From Mycobacterium sp. (lineage in GTDB: Bacteria; Actinomycetota; Actinomycetes; Mycobacteriales; Mycobacteriaceae): a stretch of DNA of 64,000 bases. Below the pieces are notes generated by a model. The model did not search any database. It was not told the DNA's origin and saw nothing but the letters and a program-made list of their open reading frames with translations. Made by a program: the position numbers and the translations under genes. Where the stretch lies: assembly GCA_018882965.1 (NCBI GenBank), contig VEQY01000005.1, forward strand, positions 1-64,000, in the 5' to 3' direction. Shown piece after piece: positions 28,827 through 42,593 of this stretch; the stretch's first letter is position 1, and every line of letters begins with the position of its first letter.

Positions 28827-29865
28827 CCGTGGCGGCGCTGGCCTCACAGTCGGCCGTGCAGAACTTTCCGTTCACGCTGGAGCCGTAGCCCGGGACAGGC
28901 TGCGGGCCCACCACTCTGGCGGGCTCTGTACCGTGGCGGACTTCGTCGAGCAGGCTCAGTGCCAACTTTGCGAAACGGCGGTCGTCGTTGGGCGTCGAGG
29001 CACGGGCGAGCGCAACGCCGAGACCGTCGGCCTGCTCGGCGAGTTCGCTGTCCAAATCCCAGATCACCTCGATGTGGTCGGCGACGAAACCCACCGGGCA
29101 GACGATCACTGCCCGCGCACCCGACGCGGCCAGCGCCGCGAGATGATCACCGACATCGGGTTCCAGCCAGGGCACCTGCGGCGGACCCGATCGGGACTGC
29201 CACACCACGTCGTAGTCGCGGTAGCCGGCGGCTGCGGCGACCAGTCCCGAGGCGTAGGCCACCTGCCGCGGATAGAGGTCGGGCCCGCAGCGGTCGGCGG
29301 CGCCGATCGGGATGGAGTGTGCGGTGAACACCAGCCGTGCCTCCCCGCGCAACGACGCCGGCAGGGATCCGGCGGCCTCGGTGACGGCGTCGGCGAACAT
29401 CGTCACCAGCATCGGATGGTCGAAGTACTGCCGCAGCTTGACCAGTTCGGGCGCGCCCGCGCCGGTCGTGGCGCGAGCGCGCGCGATGTCTTCCTGGTAC
29501 TGGGTGCACCCGGAGTAGCCGCCCCAGGCCGAGGTGGTGAAGACCGCGGCCCTCCTGATGCCGTCGGTCTTCATCTCCGCGACGGTGTCCTCGACGAACG
29601 GCTCCCAGTTCCGATTGCCGAAATACACCGGGAGGCTCTCTCCCCGCTCGGCGATCTCGGCGCGGATCTGCTCGATCAGCGCGCGGTTGATCGCGTTGAT
29701 CGGCGAGACCCCACCGAAGTGGTGATAGTGCTCGGCGACCGATTCGAGCCGCTCGCGCGGGATGCCACGGCCACGGGTGACGTTCTCCAGAAAGGGCATC
29801 ACCTGCTCGGGGCCCTCCGGTCCGCCGAAGGACAGCAGCAGCAACGCGTCGAACGAGGGACTCAT
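28795..29865 (-). CDS. hemH: Coproporphyrin ferrochelatase with C-terminal [2Fe-2S] cluster ligands
   Basis: A 356-residue ferrochelatase (CpfC, called HemZ/HemH in M. tuberculosis, Rv1485). It inserts iron into coproporphyrin III in the actinobacterial heme pathway. Visible features are [14 protein letters not shown] at the N-terminus, the [10 protein letters not shown] region, the catalytic histidine in FTAHSIP, and [11 protein letters not shown]. The C-terminal FCTADCEA cysteines, with an upstream CTQY cysteine, are the usual cluster ligands. The ATG overlaps the inhA stop by one base (TGATG), so it is expressed with fabG1-inhA. Confidence 0.97.
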   Translation of the reverse strand: MSPSFDALLLLSFGGPEGPEQVMPFLENVTRGRGIPRERLESVAEHYHHFGGVSPINAINRALIEQIRAEIAERGESLPVYFGNRNWEPFVEDTVAEMKTDGIRRAAVFTTSAWGGYSGCTQYQEDIARARATTGAGAPELVKLRQYFDHPMLVTMFADAVTEAAGSLPASLRGEARLVFTAHSIPIGAADRCGPDLYPRQVAYASGLVAAAAGYRDYDVVWQSRSGPPQVPWLEPDVGDHLAALAASGARAVIVCPVGFVADHIEVIWDLDSELAEQADGLGVALARASTPNDDRRFAKLALSLLDEVRHGTEPARVVGPQPVPGYGSSVNGKFCTADCEASAATASARPSAGSR

Positions 29866-30674
29866 CAGATCAGCTGCGTACTTGCGCCGCCGTCGGCGTA
29901 GATGACCGTGCCGGTGGTTGCCGGCAGCCAGTCGGAGAGCAGCGCGCAGACCGTCTTGGCCACCGCAGTGGGATCGCCCATGTCCCAGCCCAGCGGCGCA
30001 CGCTGATCCCAGCCCTCCTCGAGCATCCGCATCTCGTCCTTGAACTCCTCACCCAGGGCGCCACCCATGATCGCGGCCATCGCCAGCGTCCGGATCGGTC
30101 CGGCGGCGACGAGATTGGATCGGACACCGACCTTGCCGGCCTCCCGGGCGACGAACCGATTGATCGACTCCAGGGCGCTCTTGGCCACCGTCATCCAGTT
30201 GTAGGCAGGCATCGCCCGGGTGGGGTCGAAGTCCATCCCGACGATGGCGCCGCCCGGGTTCATGATCGGCAGCGTCGCCTTGGCCAGCGAGGCGTAGGAG
30301 AACGCCGAGACGTGGATGCCGCGCGCGACATCCTCATAGGGCGCGTCGAAGAAGGGGTTGATCCCCATGCCACTGGCCGGCATGTTCCCGATGGAGTGCA
30401 CCACACCGTCGAGTCTGTTTCCCGCACCGATGACCTCGGTGATCCGGTCAGACAGGGTGCCGAGATGCTCCTCGTTTGCGACGTCGAGTTCCAGAAGCGG
30501 CGCCGGCTTGGGCAGCCGGTCGATGATGCGCTGGATCAGCCGCAGCCGGTCGAACCCGGTGCACACGATCTCCGCGCCGGCTTCCTGCGCAACCCGGGCG
30601 ATATGGAACGCGATGGAGGAGTCGGTGATGATCCCCGTGACGAGGACGCGCTTACCGTCGAGAAGCCCTGCCAT
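29865..30674 (-). CDS. inhA: NADH-dependent enoyl-ACP reductase InhA
   Basis: A 269-residue short-chain dehydrogenase that reduces the trans-2 double bond of long enoyl-AcpM in the FAS-II mycolate elongation cycle; target of isoniazid-NAD and ethionamide-NAD adducts. Length and numbering match M. tuberculosis InhA (Rv1484). The cofactor motif [11 protein letters not shown], Ser94, Phe149, Tyr158 and Lys165 are all present. Position 97, Phe in M. tuberculosis and M. smegmatis, is Asn here (SIGNMP). An AAGGA lies about 6 bases before the ATG, and 33 bases separate it from fabG1 upstream. Confidence 0.98.
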   Translation of the reverse strand: MAGLLDGKRVLVTGIITDSSIAFHIARVAQEAGAEIVCTGFDRLRLIQRIIDRLPKPAPLLELDVANEEHLGTLSDRITEVIGAGNRLDGVVHSIGNMPASGMGINPFFDAPYEDVARGIHVSAFSYASLAKATLPIMNPGGAIVGMDFDPTRAMPAYNWMTVAKSALESINRFVAREAGKVGVRSNLVAAGPIRTLAMAAIMGGALGEEFKDEMRMLEEGWDQRAPLGWDMGDPTAVAKTVCALLSDWLPATTGTVIYADGGASTQLI

Positions 30675-30707
30675 GAAAGTCCTTTCGATTCCAGGATCCA
30701 GGGGGAC

Positions 30708-32546
<1,839 letters not shown>

Positions 32547-32550
<4 letters not shown>

Positions 32551-33491
32551 TGCAGGCCCGCCATTGCCCCGCGGCGCCGGGACGCCACGAACCGCACGAT
32601 GTCGGCGACCCAGTCGCGGTCGGTGCGCAACGTCATCAGCGGCGCCCCGCAGCGGCGTAGCGTCCGGGCGACTTCTTCACGGTGCGCAGCAGCGGCTCGG
32701 GCGAAGTCGTCACGCAATTGGGCGTCGATGGTGAATTCGCGGGTGACGCCGGTTTCGGTGTCCTGCAGGATCACGTCGCCGACATCGGGAAGTTCGACAT
32801 CACGCGGGTCGAGCACCTCGATGCCGAGAACCTCGTGGCGCGCGGCGATGGCACGCAGCGGCCGCATCCAGTTGATCGGGCCCAGGAAGTCGCTGATGAT
32901 CACAGCCATCCCCCGCCGCCGCTCGGGTCTGCGCAGTGCGTCGATCGCGCTGGCCAGGTCACCGCGGACGCCCAGTGCAGCCCGCGGACTCGTGGCGATG
33001 GCCCGCAGCATCATCTGCTCATGCTGCCGCCCCGATCGAGCTGGCACCCGAATGACGTTCTGGCCGTTCGCTATCAACGCCCCCAGCCGGTTTCCGCCCC
33101 CGCTGTTCAGGTAGGTGATTGCCGCGGCCGCCGCCACGGCAAGGTCGCGCTTCTCGCATCCGGTCGTCCCGAAGTCGAGACTGGCCGACATGTCGACCAC
33201 CATCCAGGTCTCCAGTTCCCGGTCGGCGATCATCTGCCGGACGTGCGGATGGGTGGTTCGGGCGGTCACCGACCAATCCATCCGCCTGACGTCGTCGCCG
33301 GGCTGATAGAGACGCGACTCGCCTGCCTCCGAACCCGGACCGGGAATGAGGCCCAGATGATTGCCCTGCAGCACGCCGTCGAGTTTGCGTCTGACGGTGA
33401 GCTCCAGAGTGCGCAGCGCCGCCGCAAGCTTGGCGTCGCCGATCTCACCGCGACCGAGGGAGGGCGGGTGAATGCTGTCGGGCTCGCTCAC
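32547..33491 (-). CDS. DUF58 protein of the MoxR module (Rv1480 homologue)
   Basis: A 314-residue soluble DUF58 protein with the family hallmark [18 protein letters not shown] near residue 63-80 and a degenerate VWA-like C-terminal half. It is usually encoded between MoxR and the VWA membrane protein, as here, with 4-base GTGA overlaps on both sides. The biochemical role is unknown. Confidence 0.93.
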
Positions 33492-34627
33492 CGAAGGTTA
33501 GCGCCGGCCACCGGGGGCCCGGCCGGTCCGGTCGGCACGGAGGCGCCCACCGGAGGCACCGAATGCCCCTGCTGGGGAACGGCGTTGACCTGCGGCAGGG
33601 CGACAGTTTGCAAGATCCGGCCGATCACGGTCTCCGGCTTGACGTCGTCGGCCAGCGCGTCATACGTCAAGACCAGCCGATGACGCAGGACGTCGGGGAT
33701 GACGTCGATGACGTCCTGGGGAACGACGTAGTCGCGCCCGCGGATCAGCGCCAGTGCCCGTGCGGCCGCGATGATGCCCAGCGAGGCCCGGGGCGAGGCC
33801 CCGAAGGCAACCCAGGATTTGACGTCGGGCATGCCGAACTGCTCGGGGCGCCGCGTGGCCGTCACGACCCGCACGACGTAGTCGACCAGGGCGTGATGGA
33901 CGAAATTGTTGGCGGCCACATCCTGGAGTCGCAGCAGATCACCGGTCTCGAGCACCTGCTTGGGCTCGGGCGGCGTCACACCCATCCGGTAGATGATCTC
34001 GCGCTCCTCCTCCGGCGAGGGATAGCCGACGTTGATCTTGAACAGGAAGCGGTCACGCTGGGCTTCCGGCAGCGGGTAGACGCCCTCGTTCTCGATCGGG
34101 TTCTGGGTGGCCATCACCAGGAAGGGCTTGGGCAGCGGGTAGGTCTTGCCGCCGATGGAGACCTTGCGCTCGGCCATGACCTCGAGCAGCGCCGATTGCA
34201 CCTTCGCCGGCGCGCGGTTGATCTCGTCGGCGAGCAGGAAGTTGACCACCACCGGGCCGAGTTCGATGTCGAACTCCTCCCGGCCCTGACGGTAGATCCG
34301 GGTGCCGATGATGTCGGTGGGCACCAGGTCGGGCGTGAACTGGATGCGGGCGAAGGTTCCGCCGACGACCCGTGCGAACGTCTCCACGGCCAGCGTCTTG
34401 GCGACCCCGGGCACCCCCTCGAGCAACACGTGGCCCTTGGCCAGCAGGCCGACCAGGATCCGCTCGACGAGCTGGTCCTGGCCGACGATGATCCGCTTGA
34501 CCTCGAAGATCGCCCGCTCCAGTGTCTGCACCTCGCCGGCGAGGCCGTTGCCTCCGGCGGGTGGCGCGGGAGCACCGCCCTGTCCCGGACGGCCGGGGCC
34601 CGCGGGCGGTCCTGCTGGTGACGTCAT
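33488..34627 (-). CDS. moxR1: MoxR1 AAA+ ATPase
   Basis: A 379-residue MoxR-family AAA+ ATPase with Walker A GVPGVAKT, Walker B LLADEINR, sensor 1 ATQNP and an arginine-finger-bearing AQRDRFLF region. Both termini have Pro/Gly-rich tails. MoxR proteins act as chaperones for metal or cofactor insertion and complex assembly. It leads a three-gene moxR-DUF58-VWA unit and follows ripB. GGAGGA lies 6 bases before the ATG at 34627. Corresponds to Rv1479. Confidence 0.95.
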   Translation of the reverse strand: MTSPAGPPAGPGRPGQGGAPAPPAGGNGLAGEVQTLERAIFEVKRIIVGQDQLVERILVGLLAKGHVLLEGVPGVAKTLAVETFARVVGGTFARIQFTPDLVPTDIIGTRIYRQGREEFDIELGPVVVNFLLADEINRAPAKVQSALLEVMAERKVSIGGKTYPLPKPFLVMATQNPIENEGVYPLPEAQRDRFLFKINVGYPSPEEEREIIYRMGVTPPEPKQVLETGDLLRLQDVAANNFVHHALVDYVVRVVTATRRPEQFGMPDVKSWVAFGASPRASLGIIAAARALALIRGRDYVVPQDVIDVIPDVLRHRLVLTYDALADDVKPETVIGRILQTVALPQVNAVPQQGHSVPPVGASVPTGPAGPPVAGANLR

Positions 34628-34653
34628 CGTCTTCCTCCACTGGTGACACGGCA

Positions 34654-34682
34654 GTGGGGCCCGCACTTTCCGCGGGCCGCAC
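34654..34682 (-). terminator. GC hairpin between ripB and moxR1
   Basis: GGCCCGC and GCGGGCC form a 7-base stem around a 7-base loop, extended by three more pairs across one G-G mismatch. Likely a terminator or attenuator separating the hydrolase genes from the moxR unit. Confidence 0.5.
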
Positions 34683-34769
34683 GTTCATCCGGGCTGGTTT
34701 GCCCCCAGACAACTATTCCAGGCGTTCTGGGATCCGTCGATGCGGGTTCCCGGCGGTGCGACCGCGGGG

Positions 34770-35453
34770 TCAGGTCTCGATGACGCGCGTCACATACGGC
34801 GTCATGCCCGCCGTTCGCACCGGACTGACCGTGACCTGACCGGCCGCGGAGGAGGATTCCAGCATCTGGCCGTTGCCCAGGTAGATGGTGACGTGCTGGC
34901 TGCCGCCGGGTCCGTAGAAGATCAGATCGCCCCTCTTGGCCTGGGAGGGAGACACCTGGCGGCCGGCGGTGTACTGGTCACCCGAGTACTTCGGCAGCAG
35001 AACGCCCACCCCGGCGTAGGCGTAGCGGACGAAACCCGAGCAGTCGTAGCCGATCTTCCCGGTGTCGTGGTCGACGCCCTCGCTCGGGCCGTTGATCGCG
35101 CCGCCGCCCCACGAGTAGGGCACACCCTGCTGGGAGGCGGCGCGGCGGATCACGTACTCGATGGCCTGCGGGCCGCTGACCCGTCCACCGGGAAGCGCGG
35201 CCGGACCGCCGCCGATGCCGAGGCCGGCCAGGAATCTACGGCCGAGGTCCATGGTCGCCTGCGCGGCCTGCTGGGTGAAGGCCAGCGAGGCCTGGGCCAC
35301 TGCCACCGGGTCGCCGGGTGCGCCCGCGCTGAGAATCTGCGGAAGAGTCGGATCCCACTGCGGTTCGGCCGCGGCCGGAGCGGAGAGCCCAACCGACAGC
35401 GCCAGGGTGGCCAGCAGGGCGGTCAGCGCATGCCGGACACGACGCATCGTCAC
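34770..35453 (-). CDS. ripB: Peptidoglycan endopeptidase RipB (NlpC/P60)
   Basis: A 227-residue secreted hydrolase: signal peptide (cleavage near APAAAEP, residue 28), a short linker, and a C-terminal NlpC/P60 domain with catalytic Cys in GYDCSGF, His in GSQHVTIYLG and the polar third residue just after. It cuts the D-Glu-mDAP bond of peptidoglycan stems. Starts at GTG 35453 or ATG 35447, 5-11 bases after the ripA stop. Corresponds to Rv1478. Confidence 0.96.
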   Translation of the reverse strand: MTMRRVRHALTALLATLALSVGLSAPAAAEPQWDPTLPQILSAGAPGDPVAVAQASLAFTQQAAQATMDLGRRFLAGLGIGGGPAALPGGRVSGPQAIEYVIRRAASQQGVPYSWGGGAINGPSEGVDHDTGKIGYDCSGFVRYAYAGVGVLLPKYSGDQYTAGRQVSPSQAKRGDLIFYGPGGSQHVTIYLGNGQMLESSSAAGQVTVSPVRTAGMTPYVTRVIET

Positions 35454-35457
35454 TCGC

Positions 35458-36879
35458 TCACCACTCGATGTAGCGCACGACGAACGGTGTCATGCCACTG
35501 GTTCGCACCGGCGAGATCTTGACCACCGATCCGGTGTAGGGCGCTTCGATCATCTGGCCGTTGCCCAGGTAGAGCGTGACGTGCTGGCTGCCGCCCGGTC
35601 CGTAGAAGATGACGTCACCGCGCCGCATCTGCGAGGCCGGGATCTGGCGTCCCATCTTGTACTGCGATCCCGAGTAGTGCGGCAGCTTGATGCCGACCCC
35701 GGCGAACGCGTAGAGGATCAGGCCCGAGCAGTCGAAGCCGACCGTGCCCGCACCCGAATCGATGCCGCGGCTGGGTCCGGCCGCGTTGCCGCCGCCCCAT
35801 GAGTAGGGGACGCCCAGCTGCGACATGGCCCGGCGGATGACGTGCTCCGTCGCGGCGTTGCCCTGCACAAACGGGATCGCGCCGTTGTTGATGCCGGTCG
35901 AGGTGGGCTTGAGGATTCCCATCTGCTGCAGGAACTGCTTGCCCAGCTGCTGGGTGACCTGCAGTGAATTCGTCGCGATCTGCAGCACCGCGTTGATGAT
36001 CTGGACGGGGTCACCGGAGAGGAAGGCGCTGGGGATCGCCGGCAGGGTGAGGTCCCATTCCGAGGGGTTTCCGTAGGGAACCCGGGCGGCTCCGGGCTGG
36101 GCGCCCGGCTCCCAGCGGTCCCCGTCCGACGAACCCGACGGGGCAGCAGGGCCGGCTGCCAAGGGTGCCGCCTGCAGGTCCACCACCTGGGCGGCGGCGA
36201 GCTTCTGCTGGGCCACCGTGCGCTCCGCGGCCAGCTTGTCGATCTCGGCCTGCTGCGCGCGGAACGTTTCCTGAGCCTCCCTGAGCGCGGCCACCGCCGC
36301 GTCCTGGCTGCTTTGGGCGTCGAGAACCGCCCGATCCGCCTTCCGCTTGGCCATCCGTGCGGCGGCGTCCCGGTTGACGACCTCGGTGCGCGCCCGCCGC
36401 AGCCCGTCGATCACCTGCTCGGAACTCAGCGCCAGGGTCTGGCCGGCGGCGGTCGCCGCGATGATCTCGTCGGGGGTGCGGGCCACCACCAGTGATGCCG
36501 ACGGCCCGTTGATGTAGCTGGCCGCGGCGAAGGTGTCGAACTTCCGCTGCGCCGCCACGATCGCGGCGTTGGCGTCGTCGACCGCATGGTGGCTTTCCTC
36601 GACCTGCTGCTGGGCCAGGGCCGCGGCGTCCCGCGCGGACTGGACCTCCACGATCGCCTTGTTGACCGCCTCCTGCTCGAGCTGCACCTGGGCGCCGACG
36701 TCCTGCAGTCGCTGGTTCGCCTCGGCGACGTCGGCGACCAGCGTGGCCATGCTGGTGGGCTCCGCGACGGGTTCCGCCTGGGCCAGACCGGGCAGGGTCA
36801 GCACCATCAGGACGCTCAAGGTCGGGGGGCAGATGAGTCGGATGATCCGGACGGAAGAGCCGCGATCGGATGGTCTCAT
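35458..36879 (-). CDS. ripA: Peptidoglycan endopeptidase RipA (NlpC/P60 with coiled-coil regulatory domain)
   Basis: A 473-residue septum hydrolase needed for daughter-cell separation in mycobacteria. After a signal peptide (ending near LAQAEP) comes a coiled-coil domain of about 200 residues that keeps the enzyme inactive until processed. A Pro/Ala linker and an NlpC/P60 domain with Cys near 383 (FDCSGL) and GSQHVTLYLG follow. The ATG at 36879 was chosen because AGGAG precedes it and it aligns with the M. tuberculosis RipA N-terminus; an ATG at 36897 adds six residues. Upstream DNA is AT-rich. Corresponds to Rv1477. Confidence 0.97.
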   Translation of the reverse strand: MRPSDRGSSVRIIRLICPPTLSVLMVLTLPGLAQAEPVAEPTSMATLVADVAEANQRLQDVGAQVQLEQEAVNKAIVEVQSARDAAALAQQQVEESHHAVDDANAAIVAAQRKFDTFAAASYINGPSASLVVARTPDEIIAATAAGQTLALSSEQVIDGLRRARTEVVNRDAAARMAKRKADRAVLDAQSSQDAAVAALREAQETFRAQQAEIDKLAAERTVAQQKLAAAQVVDLQAAPLAAGPAAPSGSSDGDRWEPGAQPGAARVPYGNPSEWDLTLPAIPSAFLSGDPVQIINAVLQIATNSLQVTQQLGKQFLQQMGILKPTSTGINNGAIPFVQGNAATEHVIRRAMSQLGVPYSWGGGNAAGPSRGIDSGAGTVGFDCSGLILYAFAGVGIKLPHYSGSQYKMGRQIPASQMRRGDVIFYGPGGSQHVTLYLGNGQMIEAPYTGSVVKISPVRTSGMTPFVVRYIEW

Positions 36880-37080
36880 TCGCGTCTGACTCCTCATGCT
36901 CGAAGAACGCTCACGGAATAACTGATTTCACATCCGCCACTTCAATAACAATGGCTTCAGTTGCACCGTACGTCACAATTGTCGCAGAAGAAACTGGAGG
37001 CAAGAATTACATGTTTGTCATTTGAATGATGTGACCAAAAGGAAATCTTATGGAATTGCCAAAAAAGGCGGTTTGGCCAG
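36880..37080 (-). promoter_or_regulatory. AT-rich ripA promoter region
   Basis: About 200 bases of unusually AT-rich DNA between the Rv1476 homologue and ripA. On the minus strand it contains GTCACATCA (37027-37035), which resembles the GTCACAgcg core bound by MtrA, a known ripA regulator in M. tuberculosis. Candidate only. Confidence 0.35.
37057..37076 (-). terminator. Hairpin with T-run after the Rv1476 homologue
   Basis: GCCAAA and TTTGGC pair around an 8-base loop and a run of six T lies in the 3' half, right after the stop at 37081. Likely ends that transcript. Confidence 0.4.
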
Positions 37081-37632
37081 CTAGGAGTTGGTTTTAGGGT
37101 CTATTTCCCGGTGCGCTCTTCGTTGCAGAACTCGGGTTACAACAGCGGCCCCCGCAACACCGATCACGAGCAGGATTGTGAATGGCGTCCAGGGGAAATC
37201 CGGGGTGTTCAACTGGTCGACGAAATTCTGCGCTCCCTGCACCGCGTCGGGCGCCGTCTTGGCGACATCCTGACCCGCCTCAAGGGTCACCCGGTCGTAG
37301 CTGGTGCTGTACGTCCCGGCCCAGCCGGGGCTGATCACCAGCACGGTCGCGCCGGGGTGGGCCTGCCCCACCTCGGTGGCGACATCACGCAGCGGGGTGT
37401 CGATCGGCGGGCTCTTGTCCATCACGACGACCTTGAGATCCAGACCGCTCTGACGCGCGCCGGCGACCACCTTCTGCAGTCCGGGAACCTCGACCGCGGG
37501 TGCGGCGATGCCGTCCGCCGCAACGTCATCCATGACCTGCGCCATGCACTGATCAAGCGGCGTGGAGACCGGGAGGCTGACCGCCGTGCACACTTCGACC
37601 GGGATATAGGTCGGCAGCGGCAGCGTCGTCAC
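37081..37632 (-). CDS. Membrane-anchored conserved protein (Rv1476 homologue, TPM-like)
   Basis: A 183-residue protein with a soluble domain of about 140 residues resembling TPM phosphatase-like domains and a single C-terminal membrane helix (FTILLVIGVAGAAVVTRVL). GAGG lies just before the GTG at 37632, which reproduces the length of the M. tuberculosis homologue. It is divergent from acn. Function unknown; conserved beside ripA. Confidence 0.85.
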   Translation of the reverse strand: MTTLPLPTYIPVEVCTAVSLPVSTPLDQCMAQVMDDVAADGIAAPAVEVPGLQKVVAGARQSGLDLKVVVMDKSPPIDTPLRDVATEVGQAHPGATVLVISPGWAGTYSTSYDRVTLEAGQDVAKTAPDAVQGAQNFVDQLNTPDFPWTPFTILLVIGVAGAAVVTRVLQRRAHREIDPKTNS

Positions 37633-37712
37633 GATCCTCGACCGTACCGCGCTGGCCCGGCGAAGATGACAGCACGCGCCGAGGCGAACCAGACTGCAAA
37701 ACGAACCTCTAG

Positions 37713-40622
<2,910 letters not shown>

Positions 40623-40642
40623 CGGACGAACGAGCGGACGAC

Positions 40643-40831
40643 CTAAGCGCTCCTGGCGCGCCGGTTCGGGCCACCGCGCCCGCGCATCGAGACACCCGAC
40701 TCGCGCAGCATGGCGTGGACGGCGCCGTAGGAGCGGCCTGTCGCCGCGACCAGGGAGCGGATGCTCGCACCCGACTCGTAGGCCTGCCGCAACTCCCGCA
40801 CCAGCTGGTCGCGAGCGTCGGACGTGGTCAT
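40643..40831 (-). CDS. Small helix-turn-helix protein (Rv1473A homologue)
   Basis: A 62-residue basic protein. Residues about 20-50 form a helix-turn-helix (SIRSLVAATGRSYGAVHAML) and the tail is Arg/Gly-rich. Such proteins are probably DNA-binding. GGAGG lies 9 bases before the ATG at 40831. It sits between acn and the ABC-F gene as in M. tuberculosis. Target unknown. Confidence 0.85.
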   Translation of the reverse strand: MTTSDARDQLVRELRQAYESGASIRSLVAATGRSYGAVHAMLRESGVSMRGRGGPNRRARSA

Positions 40832-40928
40832 CGGTGACACCTCCCGGCTCGGGGACTGCGGCAAGCCTAGGAGTGCGCTTCCGCGGAATAGCCGGGATTC
40901 GGGGAAATCGGTGCGCGCTCAGACTGGT

Positions 40929-40967
40929 TCGATCAGGCCGGGTCGATCAGGCCAATTCGATCAGGCC
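40929..40967. repeat. Three-copy 14-base tandem repeat over the ABC-F stop codon
   Basis: TCGATCAGGCC recurs at 40929, 40943 and 40957. The ABC-F stop codon lies in the middle copy. Confidence 0.75.
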
Positions 40968-42575
40968 CGCGTACTCCACCGACCAGTGGTCCTCGGTGCC
41001 ATCGGGCAGCAGCACCACGCGCTGCGGATCGAGCGCCTCGGCCGCTCCGGGATCGTGGGTCACCAGCACGACCGCTCCGGCATAGGTGCGCAGCGCATCG
41101 AGCACCTGCCCGCGCGAGGCCGGGTCCAGGTTGTTGGTCGGCTCGTCGAGGAGCAGCACGTTGGCCGTCGAGGCCACCAGTCCGGCCAGCGCCAGCCGGG
41201 TCTTCTCACCGCCGGACAGCGTCCCGGCCGGCTGGTCGAGCTGAGCTCCGCTGAACATGAAGGCACCGAGCAGGCCGCGCAGTTCCTGCTCTCCGGTGTC
41301 CGGCGCCGCGTGACGGATGTTCTCCCAGACGGTCGCGGCGTTGTCGAGGGTGTCGTGTTCCTGGGCGAAATAGCCGACCTTGAGTCCGTGTCCCGGCTCG
41401 ACCTGCCCGGCGTCGGGCTGCTCGGTTCCGGCCAGCAGCCGAAGCAGGGTGGTCTTGCCCGCCCCGTTGAGCCCGAGCACGACCACGCGGGATCCGCGGT
41501 CGATAGCCAGGTCGACGCCGGTGAACACCTCCAGCGAGCCGTAGTTCTTGCTCAGTCCGGTGGCGACCAGCGGGGTCCGCCCGCAGGGGGCGGGCTGCGG
41601 GAACTTGATCCGGGCCACCTTGTCGGCCACCCGGTCGGCCTCCAGCGCGGCCATCATGCGGTCGGCCCGGCGAAGCATGTTCTGTGCCGCGACTGCTTTG
41701 GTGGCCTTGGCTCCGAGTTTGGCGGCCTGGGTGCGCAGGGCGGCGGCCTTGCGTTCGGCGTTCGCCCGTTCCCGGCGGCGACGTTGCTCGTCGGTGGCGC
41801 GAGCGTCCAGGTACTTCTGCCAACCCATGTTGTACATGTCGAGCTCGCCGCGGACCGCGTCGAGGAACCACACCCGATTGACCACCTCGGCCAGGAGTTC
41901 GACGTTGTGACTGATGATCACCAGGCCGCCGGTGTGCGCCTTGAGGAAGTCCCGCAACCAGCCGATGGAATCGGCGTCGAGATGGTTGGTCGGTTCGTCG
42001 AGCAGCAGAGTGGTCGAACTGCCCGTGCCGGAGTCGCTGGCGGCGAAGAGAATGCGGGCAAGTTCGACCCGGCGGCGCTGCCCACCGGACAGCGTACGCA
42101 GCGGCTGGGCGAGCACCCGCTCAGGCAGACCCAGGCTCGCGCTGATCCGTCCGGCCTCGCTCTCGGCGGCATAGCCCCCGAGAGCGGCGAAGCGCTCCTC
42201 GAGCTGTCCGTAGCGGCGCACCGCCCGGTCACGCTCGGCCTCGTCCACGATCTCGGCCATCACGGCCTGCTGCTTCTCCAGATCGGCCAGCAGCCGGTCC
42301 AAGCCGCGCGCGGAGAGCACCCGGTCTCTGGCCAGCACCTCCAGGTCACCTTCGCGCGGGTCCTGCGGCAGGTAACCCACCTCGCCGTTGCGCACCACGG
42401 TGCCGGCGTAGGGATCGTCGGCGCCGGCCAGGATGCGCATCGTGGTGGTCTTGCCGGCACCGTTTCGGCCGACCAATCCGATGCGGTCACCCGGTTGCAC
42501 CCGCAGCGCGGCGCCGTCGGCGAAGAGCAGCGTGCGCGCCCCGGCGCGGACCTCGAGGTCCGTTGCGGTGATCAC
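40947..42575 (-). CDS. ABC-F ATPase (ribosome-associated, no membrane domain)
   Basis: A 542-residue protein with two ABC domains. Walker A motifs are GRNGAGKTT and GLNGAGKTT, signatures LSGGQ and LSGGE, Walker B LLLDEPTNHLD and LLLDEPTNNLD, and a charged linker of about 75 residues joins the halves. There are no membrane helices. ABC-F proteins bind the ribosomal E site and affect translation or antibiotic tolerance; this is the Rv1473 family. GTG start at 42575, 18 bases after echA12. The 3' end carries a 14-base tandem repeat that includes the stop codon. Confidence 0.93.
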   Translation of the reverse strand: MITATDLEVRAGARTLLFADGAALRVQPGDRIGLVGRNGAGKTTTMRILAGADDPYAGTVVRNGEVGYLPQDPREGDLEVLARDRVLSARGLDRLLADLEKQQAVMAEIVDEAERDRAVRRYGQLEERFAALGGYAAESEAGRISASLGLPERVLAQPLRTLSGGQRRRVELARILFAASDSGTGSSTTLLLDEPTNHLDADSIGWLRDFLKAHTGGLVIISHNVELLAEVVNRVWFLDAVRGELDMYNMGWQKYLDARATDEQRRRRERANAERKAAALRTQAAKLGAKATKAVAAQNMLRRADRMMAALEADRVADKVARIKFPQPAPCGRTPLVATGLSKNYGSLEVFTGVDLAIDRGSRVVVLGLNGAGKTTLLRLLAGTEQPDAGQVEPGHGLKVGYFAQEHDTLDNAATVWENIRHAAPDTGEQELRGLLGAFMFSGAQLDQPAGTLSGGEKTRLALAGLVASTANVLLLDEPTNNLDPASRGQVLDALRTYAGAVVLVTHDPGAAEALDPQRVVLLPDGTEDHWSVEYAGLIELA

Positions 42576-42593
42576 GCTGCCGCTCTCCTGTCG

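Noticed and set aside
36898..37080. A cyclic-di-AMP (ydaO-type) riboswitch upstream of ripA
   Set aside because: The AT-rich leader lacks the conserved ydaO core segments, so it was recorded only as a promoter region.
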